DNA from: Epiperipatus broadwayi
Taxonomy: Eukaryota > Onychophora > Udeonychophora > Euonychophora > Peripatidae
Length of the DNA stretch: 64,000 nucleotides
Assembly (NCBI GenBank): GCA_028023455.1
Contig: JAQFVV010006629.1
Span: 122,001-186,000, forward strand
Direction of reading: 5' to 3'
Of the stretch, positions 46,450 to 57,899 are shown one piece after another; position 1 is the first letter of the stretch, and the number at the start of each line of letters is the position of its first letter. The position numbers were made by a program, and so were the translations under genes. The notes under the pieces were generated by a model that had not been told where the DNA came from, ran no database searches, and worked only from the letters and a program-made list of their open reading frames with translations.

Positions 46450-48240
46450 TAGGAATTCAAGTAAATCTATTCTTGGATTCATTAAAAAGAATCATTGTTG
46501 ATTATCTGACAGTGATCCTATTATTAGTGACTTGATTAAAAATAACATGATGGCATATTTTTTTCTTAATAGAATAGTAAATTGAATGTTGAATTTCATA
46601 ACCAATATAGGGAAATGCTTAGAAAACCATTGGTGGATTGTAACTACAAATGAGATAGAGAGATTTACTGATCATGATCATTTTAGAACTAATTTTGATG
46701 CATTGAAAGGAGTATGTAGTTGTAAAAGACTATCACATTTCTATTAAATTCATCAAACATAGTTACTTATGTAAAATCCGTGGAAGGAATATTTTGATTT
46801 ATAATAAGATAATTGAGACAAAAACTTAAATTTAATGCTATATCCATTCTCTCTATTTATTTACACAAAGTTGTCAATCTTAGTAAAATTAAAACAGCTT
46901 TTTTATAATCTTAAAAATAGAATAGCTACACAGAACCTGATAAGATATCTAGAGATGTTTTAAAATATGATGGTGATGAGTTAGCTACAAAAATATTAGA
47001 ATCCTTTTTAGGAATCTATGAACTTATGAAATTGTTTTTTTCTGATCTTAAGAATATTTTTATCATTTCAGTTTTTAAAAATAAAGGGGATAGACAAGAT
47101 TGTGGTAATTATCATGGAATATCATTATTAACTACATTGGAAATAGTATTTTTAAGAATTTTGTTGGATAGATTGTTTCAAATCATATAAGAATAGCTAT
47201 CAGAAACTCATTGGTTTTAAAAAGTAGAAATCTTTTTTTTTTGCCAGCAAATGCAAGAAAAGTATTGGATACAAAGGATTAAGTTATAACACTTTTATTG
47301 ATTTGATGAAGGCATTTAATTCAATAAATCGAACTAGTAATATTGTTTGAAATTAGTATATTGTCTCCATAATATATTAATATTGAATAGCTTTTATGTG
47401 ATGGAATGAGAGGAAGTATTATAACTACAGGTATAAAAATGAAATATTTGTCATGAAAACTAATATTAAATAAGAATTTTTTATTAGCTCAACCTTTGCT
47501 TTCAATTTTTATAACATTGCTCTTTGGAACTGTTTATAGTCAGCTTCATGAATCAAGGATCAAAGTGGTGCAGGTTTGATAGTGGAATTTTTAAGGTTTA
47601 ATTAGTTAAAAGCAAAAACCAGTATTGCATTTTTTTTTTACTTCCAGATTTTCAATATACTGATGATTATATTATTTTTACCAATTTAAAATGCAATATA
47701 TAAAAACTTTGGTTTAATACTTAATGTTCAAAGAAGTTCAGGTTTTTTTTTTATTTTATCAGTTATGGAAGAAACATCTTCAACAATTTTTATTTGGATG
47801 ATTGTTAACTTGAGAATAGTAGAAAAGTTGATTTAGATACAGAGATGGAGTGCAGACACAATGTGTTGCTGCTACTTTTAACAAATTGAAGTAACTATTG
47901 CAACTAAATTTGATAAATATAGAGCTGTTATTTTATCTAATTTATTTTGTAGAAGTGAGACTTGGAGCCTCTATCAATGTAATAAAATCTTTAGGAAATT
48001 TCAAGCTCTGTAAAATTCTAAAAGTACAATGGCAAGATTTAAGACCAATCAATATATTCTTCAGTTTGCTTGATGTGATCAGTATAGAATCCATTATTAT
48101 TAAATCACATCTTTATTGCATAGGATATGTGAACTCAATGAATAATACAAGATTTCCTAAAATGTATTTTATAGTAATATTGAGCATGGTAACAGTATTT
48201 AAGTTATTAAAACTACCTCTTAAGATATTCTAAAAAAGTG
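46450..48240 (+). pseudogene. LINE ORF2 pseudogene (linker, reverse transcriptase, C-terminal region)
   Basis: The order is that of a LINE of the type widespread in invertebrates. A pre-RT linker (NHCxLSDSDPIISDLIKNN near 46490, EIERFTDHDHFRTNFDALKG near 46655) is followed by DKISRDVLKYDGDELATKI near 46940. RT motifs are SVFKNKGDRQDCGNYHGISL (about 47070-47130), TFIDLMKAFNSIN (about 47290-47330), a degenerate LFSI box (about 47500) and QYTDDYIIF (about 47651-47680), which keeps the catalytic Asp pair. After the palm come LDTEME (about 47835) and the 111-codon frame 47898-48233 with KVQWQDLRPI and HLYCIGYVNSMNNTRFPK. Many stops and shifts make it non-functional. The endonuclease is not seen upstream. 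Confidence 0.8.
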
Positions 48241-48359
48241 CAATATTGCTTACTCTCATTGGCAAAATATCTATGAGTACAGAATACAATTAAACAATAT
48301 ACTGAAATCTTTGAGAAAAATAAATGCTACAGAAGACATTAAAAAACATCTTAAAATAT

Positions 48360-49190
48360 AAAATAAAGAGAATAGTGAGCCAGGTCATTTTAAGGTAATG
48401 CTCTACTCAATTGAGCCATCCTGCCAAAAGCAATATTCAGAAGTTTCATATATTTATCTATGAGATTCTTCCTGATTTCTCCACTTTTTCCTAGGAGCAA
48501 TGTTGATTAGTGGTTTCCATACATTAAGTATAGTCACATTAGGTTGACTTATGGGATTATTCACCATTATCATTTGAATAGCAATCTTTTCCTCTATTAA
48601 ATATTTTTGTATTTTCCCAATTGAACATATGTTCATTGATACATACATGGTCTGCTACCTTAGGCACATCTGTTTTCTCTTTTTTAGTCATCAGTTTGTG
48701 GTCTTTAAATCACATTAAATGGGGTGACTGGTTTCACTAATGTACATTTTCCCACATTCACATGGTATTTCATAGATGCAGCTTTTGCTTTTCAGCATTT
48801 CAAGTTTAGGCTTTGTAGATATTAGAAATTCCTCATAGCGAGTTATTGCTCTGGAAAGTTATTCTGATGTTATATTGATTGCAGGTTTTCCTTAATTTGT
48901 CTGCTATTTTTGGTATGTATGGATACACTACAGTACTAATAATTGTTTTTCTTTTGATGGTTCTTTTTGTTATCTATTTAAAGTTTTCTTAATAACAGCT
49001 GATGGTTAAACATTTTTAATAAGTTTGTTCTATATAGATTTTCACATCACTGGTTTTTGAACAAAATTCTTTTGGTCTAATCTATAGTGATAGTATAATC
49101 CCATGTGTTGTGTTTCTGGTGTGATTGTATGTATATGCTAAGTATGTTTTTGTGTGTGTTGATTTTCTGTAAACTGTAGTTTTAATTTTG
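48360..49190 (-). mobile_element. Penelope-like element fragment, minus copy
   Basis: It carries the C-terminal GIY-YIG part only and ends on the 3' side with a tRNA-like segment (GGATGGCTCAATTGAGTAGA, minus strand near 48425). It meets an inverted second copy head to head at about 49191-49209: the ~65 bp at 49128-49190 are repeated in reverse at 49210-49268. Confidence 0.75.
48454..48860 (-). pseudogene. GIY-YIG endonuclease domain of Penelope-like element (minus copy)
   Basis: Reading leftwards: KPKLEMLKSKSCIYEIPCEC then GKMYISETSHPI (about 48810-48725). This is the GIY-YIG core of Penelope nucleases, with Tyr-Ile-Ser where Tyr-Ile-Gly is usual. Further on are QTMYVSMNICSIGKIQKYLI and NPISQPNVTILNVWKPLINI near 48600-48490, the C-terminal helix region. 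A stop follows HPI and there are other frame breaks. The reverse transcriptase that should precede it is absent. The plus copy at 52200-52870 is its close relative. Confidence 0.75.
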
Positions 49191-49209
49191 TGACAAAATT
49201 TCCTCATGG

Positions 49210-49269
49210 CAAAATTAAAACTACAGTTTACAGATAACCCACACATACACGGAAATACTTAGCATATAT
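49210..49269 (+). mobile_element. Penelope-like element, plus copy, left fragment
   Basis: CAAAATTAAAACTACAGTTT to AGCATATAT is the plus-strand counterpart of the minus copy. The sequence that should follow (CAATCACACCAGA in the minus copy) reappears only at about 52127 as CAATCACATCAGA, so 49270-52120 is an insertion. Confidence 0.75.
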
Positions 49270-51211
49270 TGTACTGGTCAAAACTGTCTGCTCACACAAC
49301 AAGACTAAAAATCCAAGCAAAAGTACCTCTAATCCGATCATGCTCGAGATACACAGATCTGGAGCTATCCTGAATTTTAACATATCTGTCTATTATTCGA
49401 GTCTCTGGCCCTATGAACAACAATTCCGATGATACAGCATAATTATTTTAATTCCAGGCCCTGAAACACAGCGGTAGAGCATAAGATCAGACTGATGATA
49501 ATGATCGAGATAATAGTAGCCCCGGAATTACATTTATTACACTTATTTAGTTAATTATAGTTATCAATTAAAAGAAAATAATAATTCAGAAACCAGGATT
49601 GACGTATTATATGTTTAATAAAATATTAGGAGAACACATATATATATTTCACAAAGAAATTTCACGCTTGGTAATATGTTAATTATTTAAAAATTTCGGG
49701 AATTGTTTTATATAATCCCCTTTACATTAATTATTCAATGGACATAATTTTTATTGAATGAGTTGTAAGTTGTGCGAAGTTGAACATGAGAATTTACAAA
49801 TATTTACAAACATAATGTTGTGGATGCATAAAACAATCTGCAAGATCGGAACAGATTCGGATTATAGAAAGATGATTGATATGTTAACATTAATCATTTT
49901 GACAAATAAATGTAAATATATGGTCTCAATCATTTATTTACAATCTTAAAATCATTATATATATTTGATAGGCATTGTTTGGAACTAGTGTCTTTAGAAT
50001 AAGTATACAAGAAACACACATTGTGTTACATTGATAGGGAGAGGTAAGGTATATAATCATTAAGGTTTTACAGAGAATATGTATTAATTTTCATCTATGG
50101 GAATCTATTAGTTTTAAAAGAAGGCAGATTAAAAACAGTGTACTGACTAATTAGCATGTTGGCGTATTTCATAAATGAGTCATTATTTCCAACACCTCGT
50201 TGCAACTAATGAAAAGTCAAACAGGTATAGATCAATTTAATAAAACAATAATGATACTAGCATGTCATTAGAGAAATATGGATCTTATGGTAGTTTGAAT
50301 ACTTCACCATTTTAACATATTTGAGAATGAATCAGGGTTGGTATGTCCGCGCATTTTGGCAGAACGATACCCAATGGAGAGGTTGGGTTCCAATGCCCAG
50401 AGCCATCTGTATGGACTTCCACAGCACAATCAAAAACCCATACCTCATGTTCCACAGACAGTAGAATATACTTCTGATTACGAATGATTTAGAGAAAGTA
50501 TTGACGGGAGAGCTTCGGATTTCCAAAGTCCCCAATGACAAAGCAATAAAGAAAATATATATATAAGTACCATAAAAGAAAGAAAAGGTGTGCTAGCAGC
50601 ATTATACCTAAGCGATAAAATTAATAAATTGTATTCTAGCACCTTAAAGTGGTTTGACCTCTGCGCAATGATATGTTCAAACAAAGAATCATTAATCAAA
50701 TTATAACGGATAATAAATAACTCTTTTAACTATTCCTAATAAAATTATTTTTATATTCAATTCCCATCAACGTTTTTAGTAACAGAACTAACCCTCTGGC
50801 AAATGGCAAGACAGGATGATAACAGTATTAAGGTTCATGATCTTTTAAATGACAATTTATGAATAAATTCAAATAATAAAGTAACGGTATGCACCCACAA
50901 TAATATTTTAGATAAGAAAATGTGAATAAAAGATTTGAATATAAAACCAATCTAGCGAACGATTTCTGTTAAAATGAATAAAACGTTATTAATAAATTTT
51001 AGATGAAGCCCCTCCTTCTTTCCCATTAAACAAATAAAATAAACTTTTTATTAGACTCCCGAGGTTGAATGATATTGGCATACTAATTAAATAGAATAAA
51101 TTGTCTCCATACATAAGATGAATAAGTTAAAATCTCTAATGGAACCGTACAAAGTTACATACAAGAATTTAAGCGTGAAAGGTAAGTTAAAATTATACTA
51201 AAATAGTAGGG

Positions 51212-51245
<34 letters not shown>

Positions 51246-52120
51246 AAGAGCAAAATTAGGAATTATACACTAATACATTAAGGAAGTCATAGTTTTATTA
51301 CATATTATACAAATTTAAACAGCTCTTCATTAAGTGAAGTTACCTCAGGAAAGCACAGCATAGCAGGTGGCAGTCAGGAACGGCACTCAGGTAGTCATCT
51401 AGAACGCTTGGTCCCCCGTTCAGGCAGCAGGCAGACAGCCTCCAAAAAAAGGAGAGAAAGACACTGGATTCCCTCTACTTGAAGTTCATAGTGCTGAACT
51501 TGTTTTAACTTCTTGGAATTTAATGATCTCTAAAACCACTTTCTTGAATCACTTTCTCTGAAAATTTACTTACTGACTGACTTCTTTTGTTTTATGGGTT
51601 CTTTTATACACTTTTTTAATCCCCCAAGAACGCTATTTTACTTTCCCACAGCTATCCCTGTAATCTTAATTCTAATTAGTAAAATATTTAGTTAGTAAAA
51701 AAGAATTTTAAAGATAAGGCCCCCTTTTAAGATATTTTAGATTTTGTATAGATTTACTAAAAATTAACAAAAGGATTCATTATAGTTTTAATTAAAATTT
51801 TGACTTTTAATTTGCAAAAAATAATCTATTCTAAAATATGTCTAACCTTTTTAATTCCAAATACAATTAAAATTTACATATAAAAATAATATAATTTTCA
51901 GCAATAAATATTTCTAAATCATTGCTACGTTCGTATATATATGCATCATGCACACTACTGTTTTGGTTTTTACTAAATCTTTTTATAGCTTTTTTAATTA
52001 TTGTGCATGCAGTGTGTGAAAAAGGCAGATATATATGTGAGTCTGAATTGTGGGCTCCGCAGGAGGTCAATATAGATGGCGGAGCACGAATCTTAATGTG
52101 ATTAGACATTGACTGCTTCA
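49270..52120 (-). mobile_element. 2.85-kb insertion of unknown class within the Penelope copy
   Basis: Its limits are fixed by comparing the two Penelope copies. It begins TGTACTGG and ends GCTTCA (a TG...CA form), flanked by ATAT on both sides. It is less AT-rich than its surroundings. No protein motif was found. On the minus strand GTATAAAAGAACCC at about 51597-51610 looks like a TATA box, followed by AGTCAGTCAGTAAGTAA; TAATAAAACT lies further downstream near 51283-51294. These would suit a long terminal repeat. Alternatively the ends share GTCAA, TGTCT and TCACA in inverted order and could be weak terminal inverted repeats. Class unresolved. A (GA)n run sits at about 51217-51243. Confidence 0.55.
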
Positions 52121-52199
52121 ATATATCCAATCACATCAGAAGACAAAACATGGGGTTATATTATCACTATGGAACAGCAAAAGAAGTTTGTTCAGAAAC

Positions 52200-52870
52200 C
52201 AGTGATTTGAAAAAAAGAAAAGATCTATACAGAACAAACTTAAGAAAAATGGGTTATCCCTCAGCTATTATTAAGAAAATCTTAAATAGACAACAAAAAT
52301 AACTATCAAAAGAAAAAACAATTTTTGGTACTGTAGTGTATCCATACAAACCAAAAATAGATAAATTAAGGAAAATCTGCAATTAATGTAACATCAGAAT
52401 AATTTTTTGGAGTCAACATCTACAAAGCCTAAACTTGAAATGCTGAAAAACAAAAACTGCACTTACGAAATACCATGTAAATGTGGAAGATTGTAAATTG
52501 ATGAGACTAGTTACCCCATTGAAAAATGATTGCTAGAGCACAAACTGATAATTAGAAGGGAAAAACAGATGTGTCTAATGTAGCAGACCATATATGTATC
52601 AATGAGCCTATGTTCAATTGGAAAAATGCAACAATATTGGATAGAGAGAAAAAGATATAATCAAGAAAATTTAAAGAAGCTGCTCACATGATAGTGGCAA
52701 ATAATTCCATAAGTCAACCTAGTGAGACTATATATAATGTATGGAAAACATTAATCAACTTTGCTCTTAGAAGTGGAGAAATCAGGAGGAACCTCATAGA
52801 TAGGTATATGAAATTCCTACTGACTGTTACCTTTGACAAGATGGCTCAGTTGGTTAGAGTGTTACCTTAA
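52200..52870 (+). pseudogene. GIY-YIG endonuclease domain of Penelope-like element (plus copy)
   Basis: DLYRTNLRKMGYPSAIIKKI (about 52230-52290) precedes VVYPYKPKIDKLRKIC (about 52332-52380), then the nuclease core near 52463-52520 (YHVNVEDC in one frame, YEIPCKCG in another). YVSMSLCSIGKMQQYWIE (about 52590-52640) and NNSISQPSETIYNVWKTLIN with ALRSGEIRRNLIDRYM (52700-52810) complete it. At least three frames and several stops. In active relatives this domain nicks target DNA beside the reverse transcriptase, which is missing here. Confidence 0.75.
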
Positions 52871-53060
52871 ACTTCCATATTCAAGAGTCTAAGGGTCCAA
52901 GTTCAATTTTTTGTTCTAGTACTGTCACTTGTCAGATCAGCAACACCCGAAGAAGAGAAAATAATATCTCTCGAAACATTGTACATACACTAACCTGTGT
53001 GCTATTACTTACAGATGAAATGTAATTGGAAAATTTAAATAAACTGTAATTTTCTAAAGA
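52845..53060 (+). repeat. tRNA-like module plus hammerhead-like core and Penelope tail, copy 2
   Basis: GATGGCTCAGTTGGTTAGAG is an excellent box A region and GGGTCCAAGTTCAATT a fair box B. After CACTTGTCAGATCAGCAACA comes CCGAAGA, a stem AGAGA...TCTCT, then CGAAAC, ATT and GTAC. This matches the hammerhead core order CUGANGA, stem II, GAAA, short stem III and UH, with U4 changed to C. Stem I is not evident. Penelope-like elements are known to carry hammerhead motifs. Confidence 0.55.
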
Positions 53061-53220
53061 CATTCAGTACTTAGGATATTAGGTGATGAAAATAGTCCAA
53101 TATATAAATACATTTATCTCTAGTATATTACTATTTTTATTTTTTTACCTTTGGAATGATCAAATTCCTTTCTAATGATGATGACTGCATCCAGTCTTAT
53201 ATTTCTAATACTCCTGTATT

Positions 53221-53290
53221 GTTTAGCATATTGGTAGAGTGGTAAACTCAGAATCAAAAGTTCCTGGATTGATTTGCAGCCAAATAATGT
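53221..53290 (+). repeat. tRNA-derived SINE head, decayed
   Basis: TTAGCATATTGGTAGAGTGG (box A region) and TTCCTGGATTGATTTGC (box B region) are spaced like a tRNA-derived repeat. Confidence 0.45.
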
Positions 53291-53299
53291 AAAAGAAAA

Positions 53300-55085
53300 A
53301 AAAATCTTTTGTAACTAAGGCTATTGAATTGTTAAATGCTGTAATCGGCCATTAGAGGTTCACATCATCACATGAACTTCAAAGCAATTAAACATACACT
53401 TATTTATTTACTCTTGATAACAAATTTTCTTTATTTTTTAAAATATCAAGTTTAAAGTACAAAAAAATAAATAAATAAAAATAATTGTCTATAAATTGCT
53501 TTTTTTTAAAAAACAAAACAAAACAAAAACAACTGGAAAACATTTTTGTGAATGCATGATTATTTTCCATCTTCATTAAAATAAATAAAGGTCGTTCTTA
53601 ATTTGGATGAATGAATTGAAATTATTCAATAAAAACATGATCTACATTTTTTTTTATTGCAATTTAGATTGATTTGTTAGTTTCCTATAATTGTTTTAAA
53701 ATGCATAAATTTCGCATTTAGAGTATGTTATATGTATAAAGTTCATAATAAATGAGAAAGACAGATTTATAGAATTTATTACTTATCCTGACATCAGTTT
53801 AATTAACAGCATGGTATTATATATATTGTTTTAAATTTAATTTTTAAATTCAAGAAAAAATTTAACAATTAACAAAAAGAAAAAAAACCCATTCAAATTT
53901 GTTTCAGTTCTTGTCCAAATAATACTGTTTATATATAATTTTTGTTAGTAGTAATTATATGTTGGATTATTTCCACCTTCTAGAATCTAGATCAAAACTG
54001 ATTAAATGGTGGGTTATGGCACCATGTAAGACCACATAACTGAAAGTGGCAGTTATGAAAAATATTGCCACAGTAAAAAGTTTCTGAATATGCAATGATT
54101 ATAATTTAAAATCGTCTAATGAATTCAAGATATTTCTAGTTAGTGCTCACCTATGTTGTATTATCACTCAATTTCACTTCAGCATTTGTTCTGAATATAC
54201 ATGGGTTCCTTCCTCTGCACATGTCATCAATCCACTGTACTTACAAAGTTTTCTGCTTTTACAGAAACATAATATAGTAATTTAATTATAGAAAATATGC
54301 ATTTCTCAGCATATAAATATCTAATTAATCCCTGCCGATGCTTCCACACATAGATAAAAAAAAAATTTAATTATTATATTTTTGGACTATATTGTATTAG
54401 AATTTTGATTTTAAAAATAGCTGTTAGCTTTCTCTTTTACAAAAACAGTGTTTAATTGTATCAAGTAAATATTTTTCTATCACTGCTGTATGTGTAAGTG
54501 TGAATATCACCTTTTTAAATTAAACACAAAGAAATATAATTGCATAAGCTAAAGTTGTGTGTTTATTTGAGAAATTATTATCAATATTTATTTATAATTT
54601 TAAGACTAAAATATTTTCCAGATATAAATAAGTGGTAAATTTAGACAGAAGAGATCAAAATACTGATGACAATCTAAATTGACAAGAAAAGAAAATATAT
54701 CAAATCATTTTTGCAATATGGATTAACTTCTGATAATCATAATGATGTAAAAAATCTCTTTGTTTTATTAGTAATGAAGTTTTGACCATGGAAAGCATGA
54801 ACTAATCAAAATAAAACAGCATCTTAATATTAAGTGTGCAGGTTACTGCAATAAACCAAAGAATATTTTGATTGACTTTTAAAATCTTGATATACAGAAA
54901 ACAATGTTTAAGAAATTTATTATTGTCAATGAAAAGTGTTTACTTGTTTCTTATCCTGCAAAACTTATTTAATTGCAAAAACTAAAAAGCCATTTATTTA
55001 TGGAAAAAGTTCTAATGTTAAAATGTCAGAAATATTTCATAGGAAAAAGTATGGGGATAAGATTGTTTTTTTTTAAAAAATCCTT
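53300..55085. other. AT-rich stretch, nothing recognised
   Basis: Homopolymer runs and chance frames only. Confidence 0.45.
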
Positions 55086-55089
55086 TATC

Positions 55090-57240
55090 AAATAATGCCA
55101 TTTCAAAAACAATTTATGAAATTAGTCATGATCATTTCTAGTAGTTTTTTTTATCAGCTTTAACAGTAATCCAAAATTGCAATGACAGTTGTTATTTTGT
55201 GTGAAATATGTTTATGAAAGAAGCATATGTGAGTGATTTTTTTTTATTGTCTAGTGGAAAGACTCGCAAAAAGTGAATATATATATCTTAAAGTCTACTA
55301 ATTTTTCATAAATGAAGTTACAATTGAAAATTTGTATTGGAATCTATATAGATAGTGTTGGAGCAGTGATGGATGAGAATATTGGATTTGTAGCAAAAGT
55401 TAAAACTAGTAGCAATGACCATTATTTTCACTTACTGCATGATTCATCAGGAGGCTCATATAATCCAAAATTATCACTAGAATTAGATATGCTTTGGATA
55501 CTATCCAAATCATTAACTTCATTAAGAGCCTATCTCCTAACATTCATTTGTTTTCAAATCTTTACAAATGCTTATTATTAATGCAGAGGTAAGGTGACTC
55601 TTGAGAAAGTAAGGTTTAAACAGATTATTGAAATTGAAAGATGAAATTGTTATATTGTTCATTGAGCAGAAATCCAATTTTGTTAATTTTTTTCATAGTG
55701 ATTTAGGGTTTTCAAAACTGTTATTTGTCAGGTATTTTTTAAAAACTTGACATAAATCTATCACTTTATGGAAAAATTGTAAAATAGATATACACCTGGG
55801 TCTCGTTTTACGCAATAGATAGGTTCCTCAGAAAACACGCGCAAGCGAAATCGTGCAAAAATAGATGTAACTTACCTTGAAAAAGGGGGGATATGGACTG
55901 TGATTTTTCAAAGATCACATAAAAGCAAAGCACCAATGTAAAATTACTTTAAAATTCGCACGCAAAAAAAATAAGGAAATAAATTATGTCTAATAAAAAA
56001 TTTCAAATTTGAAAAAAATTGATACAAGACAAACTTTTTTTAACTATAATATTTAATTTTATTCAAAAGAATATATTTTTATGCATAATTTACAGTAATT
56101 TACATTTTTTTATATACATTTTAATTATTATCGCTATTTGCCGTTAAACAGGTTCGTTTGCATACTGGTAAAAAAATCAGATTCATCTAACAACTAAAAA
56201 TTAAATTCTTATTTTTATCTTTAATTTTCAATTTTAATTGTGCCCACTGCTATTACTCACCTTTTAAAAATAAACTTGCGGACACTAAATGATTAATAAT
56301 TGATTACGTTCTTTTTTAAAAAGCAAAAACAGAATGTGATTTAAAATTCAAAATTAACACGCACAATGTTTGAACAAATTTACATTATAATCTTGTAAAA
56401 TTTAATGTGTGCATACATATAATGTGGAAATCATGATTTTAATTTCTTTATTGCATAAAATCTTGCTATTATAAAGCACTGAAAATATTGAAATTACTAA
56501 GATGAAAGTCGAATTCCTATAATGTGCTATTACTTTCAGTATGATTTAAGTGCGCGAAATATTATTTAAAGTAATAGCGCATTATCGGAATTTGACTTCC
56601 GGAGAAACATGAATCGCGTAACTTCAAAATCGCGTTAAATAAATCTGCGTAAAAAGAGACCAGGTGTATATTAAAAAAGAAAATTTTTATTAAAAAGAAT
56701 ATTATATAGAAGAATAGAGTGGGAAATGATTTTTTAAAAATATTTGCAACTTCACATGAATTTATACTTGAAAATAACTTTCCCAAAGATTTAATTTTAA
56801 GAATCATAACCAATCATCTGAAATGCCTGAAAATGCATTTTCAGAAATACTTCTCTTCAAATTTTGATTTTAAAAAACTAAGTTGGGTTCATGAATCATT
56901 TTCTGTAAAAGCAAAAATATCAATTATCTGTCATTTAAAAGTTCAAAAGTAATTTGCCAAATTAGACAACACAAGTTTAAAACTTGAGTTTCCTAAAAAA
57001 TCATTAAATGAAATTTTGGCTTGAAATTAGAGCAGGATTTCCAACAATTTTTGAAATGACTCTAAACATATTTCTATCATTTTGTATTATATATTTATGT
57101 GAAGTAGCATTCTCTGCACTGACAATTATAAAATCAAAATATCAATTTTTTATGTTGAAGATGTTTTATATCCTGTAGTATCAAATATTCTTCCAAGATT
57201 TAATTTTTTTATGTAAAAATATCAAGCACATGCACTTCAA
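55090..57240 (+). pseudogene. Second hAT transposase (ZBED5/SCAND3-like), split by an insertion
   Basis: Upstream of the insertion, SNNAISKTIYEISHDHF (about 55094) and the 89-codon frame from 55312 cover the middle of the protein: CIGIYIDSVGAVMDENIGFV then AKVKTSSNDHYFHLLHDSSG. Relatives have CTDGAPAMxGxxxGF there, so the second catalytic region is only partly kept. More follows to about 55790 (LRKV, EQKSNFVNFF). The TA-flanked element occupies 55793-56666. Beyond it come GNDFLKIFATSHEFILENNF (56722), HFQKYFSSNFDFKKLSWVHE and YLCEVAFSALTIIKSKYQ (about 57090-57145), ending KYQAHALQRIF. Several shifts and stops. The BED finger and terminal repeats were not found. Confidence 0.8.
55793..56666 (-). 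mobile_element. TA-flanked inverted-repeat element, copy 3 (complete, inside hAT pseudogene)
   Basis: The reverse complement of copy 2, 874 bp, from CACCTGGGTCTCGTTTTACG to GAGACCAGGTG, with TA on both sides (55791-55792, 56667-56668). Removing it plus one TA rejoins AAAATAGATA to TTAAAAAAG within the hAT sequence. It retains the ~45 bp missing from copy 2. Confidence 0.88.
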
Positions 57241-57412
57241 AGAATTTTTTAAAAATAATTTTCTTTATGATTTATTATCAACACATGTTTGATTTATATA
57301 CAAATTTCTCAGTTGAAAATAGGTCATGAGTGGAAAAAGTTAAAAAAGCCCAGTCTAGTTGAATGCTTAGTAAAGAACACAATGTTTGAAGTGCAATTTT
57401 TTTTTCTTTGTT

Positions 57413-57530
57413 TTTTGGCTGTTGCTGATCTGACAAGTTACAAACTAGTATAGAACTGAATCAGGGACATAAGCTTTAATTGGTAAAATACAAGATTATT
57501 GCGCAAGGAAAAAAATAAAATTTTTTTTTT
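57413..57530 (-). repeat. tRNA-like/Penelope junction fragment
   Basis: The minus strand contains CCTGATTCAGTTCTATACTA and then AACTTGTCAGATCAGCAACA, matching 52905-52947 (box B side of the tRNA-like module and the following spacer). Confidence 0.55.
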
Positions 57531-57699
57531 TTTTTTTAAAATAACACATTTGGCAATGGCAGTAACTTTATTACTCAATTTTATATCATAATCCATAATA
57601 TTTGAAAATGATTCATTAACCTACTCCTAAAAAGATAAAATAGAGAAATTGGAAAGAATAGATAAAATATATTAAATTTCAACCCACTATTTTCTTTCA

Positions 57700-57895
57700 C
57701 AGTATGGTTTCATTTAGAGCATTGCTTTAAATGCAGTTCTCATGAAATTTAAAAATTATCAATTCAATTTCCATGCTCAGTCCAGAAACATCTGAAGAAA
57801 GGGGGAGGGGATTATCACTTAAAGTATTATGTTCTATATTAACCTGCATGTTATTACCAAAAGTTAAATGTATTTGAAAAAATTTGATTATTTAT
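57700..57895 (+). repeat. tRNA-like module plus Penelope-like tail, copy 3
   Basis: GGTTTCATTTAGAGCATTGC (box A region) and ATCAATTCAATTTCC (box B) are followed by CATCTGAAGAAAG, which keeps the exact CTGAAGA hammerhead element, then CTATATTAACCTGCATGTTA as in the Penelope tail. Stem II and GAAA are eroded. No GIY-YIG sequence precedes it. Confidence 0.5.
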
Positions 57896-57899
57896 AAAA

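Larger units (their letters stand above)
52121..53107 (+). mobile_element. Penelope-like element, plus copy, right fragment to 3' end
   Basis: It continues from 49269 through the GIY-YIG region, a tRNA-like module (about 52850-52925), a hammerhead-like core (about 52947-52985) and the 3' terminal sequence ending GAAAATAGTCCAATATATAA. That end is shared with 16108-16328 and 37045-37100. Confidence 0.75.

Noticed and set aside
52845-52925. Functional tRNA gene
   Set aside because: Box A is good, but arms do not pair and it sits in a Penelope tail; similar modules elsewhere are equally degenerate.
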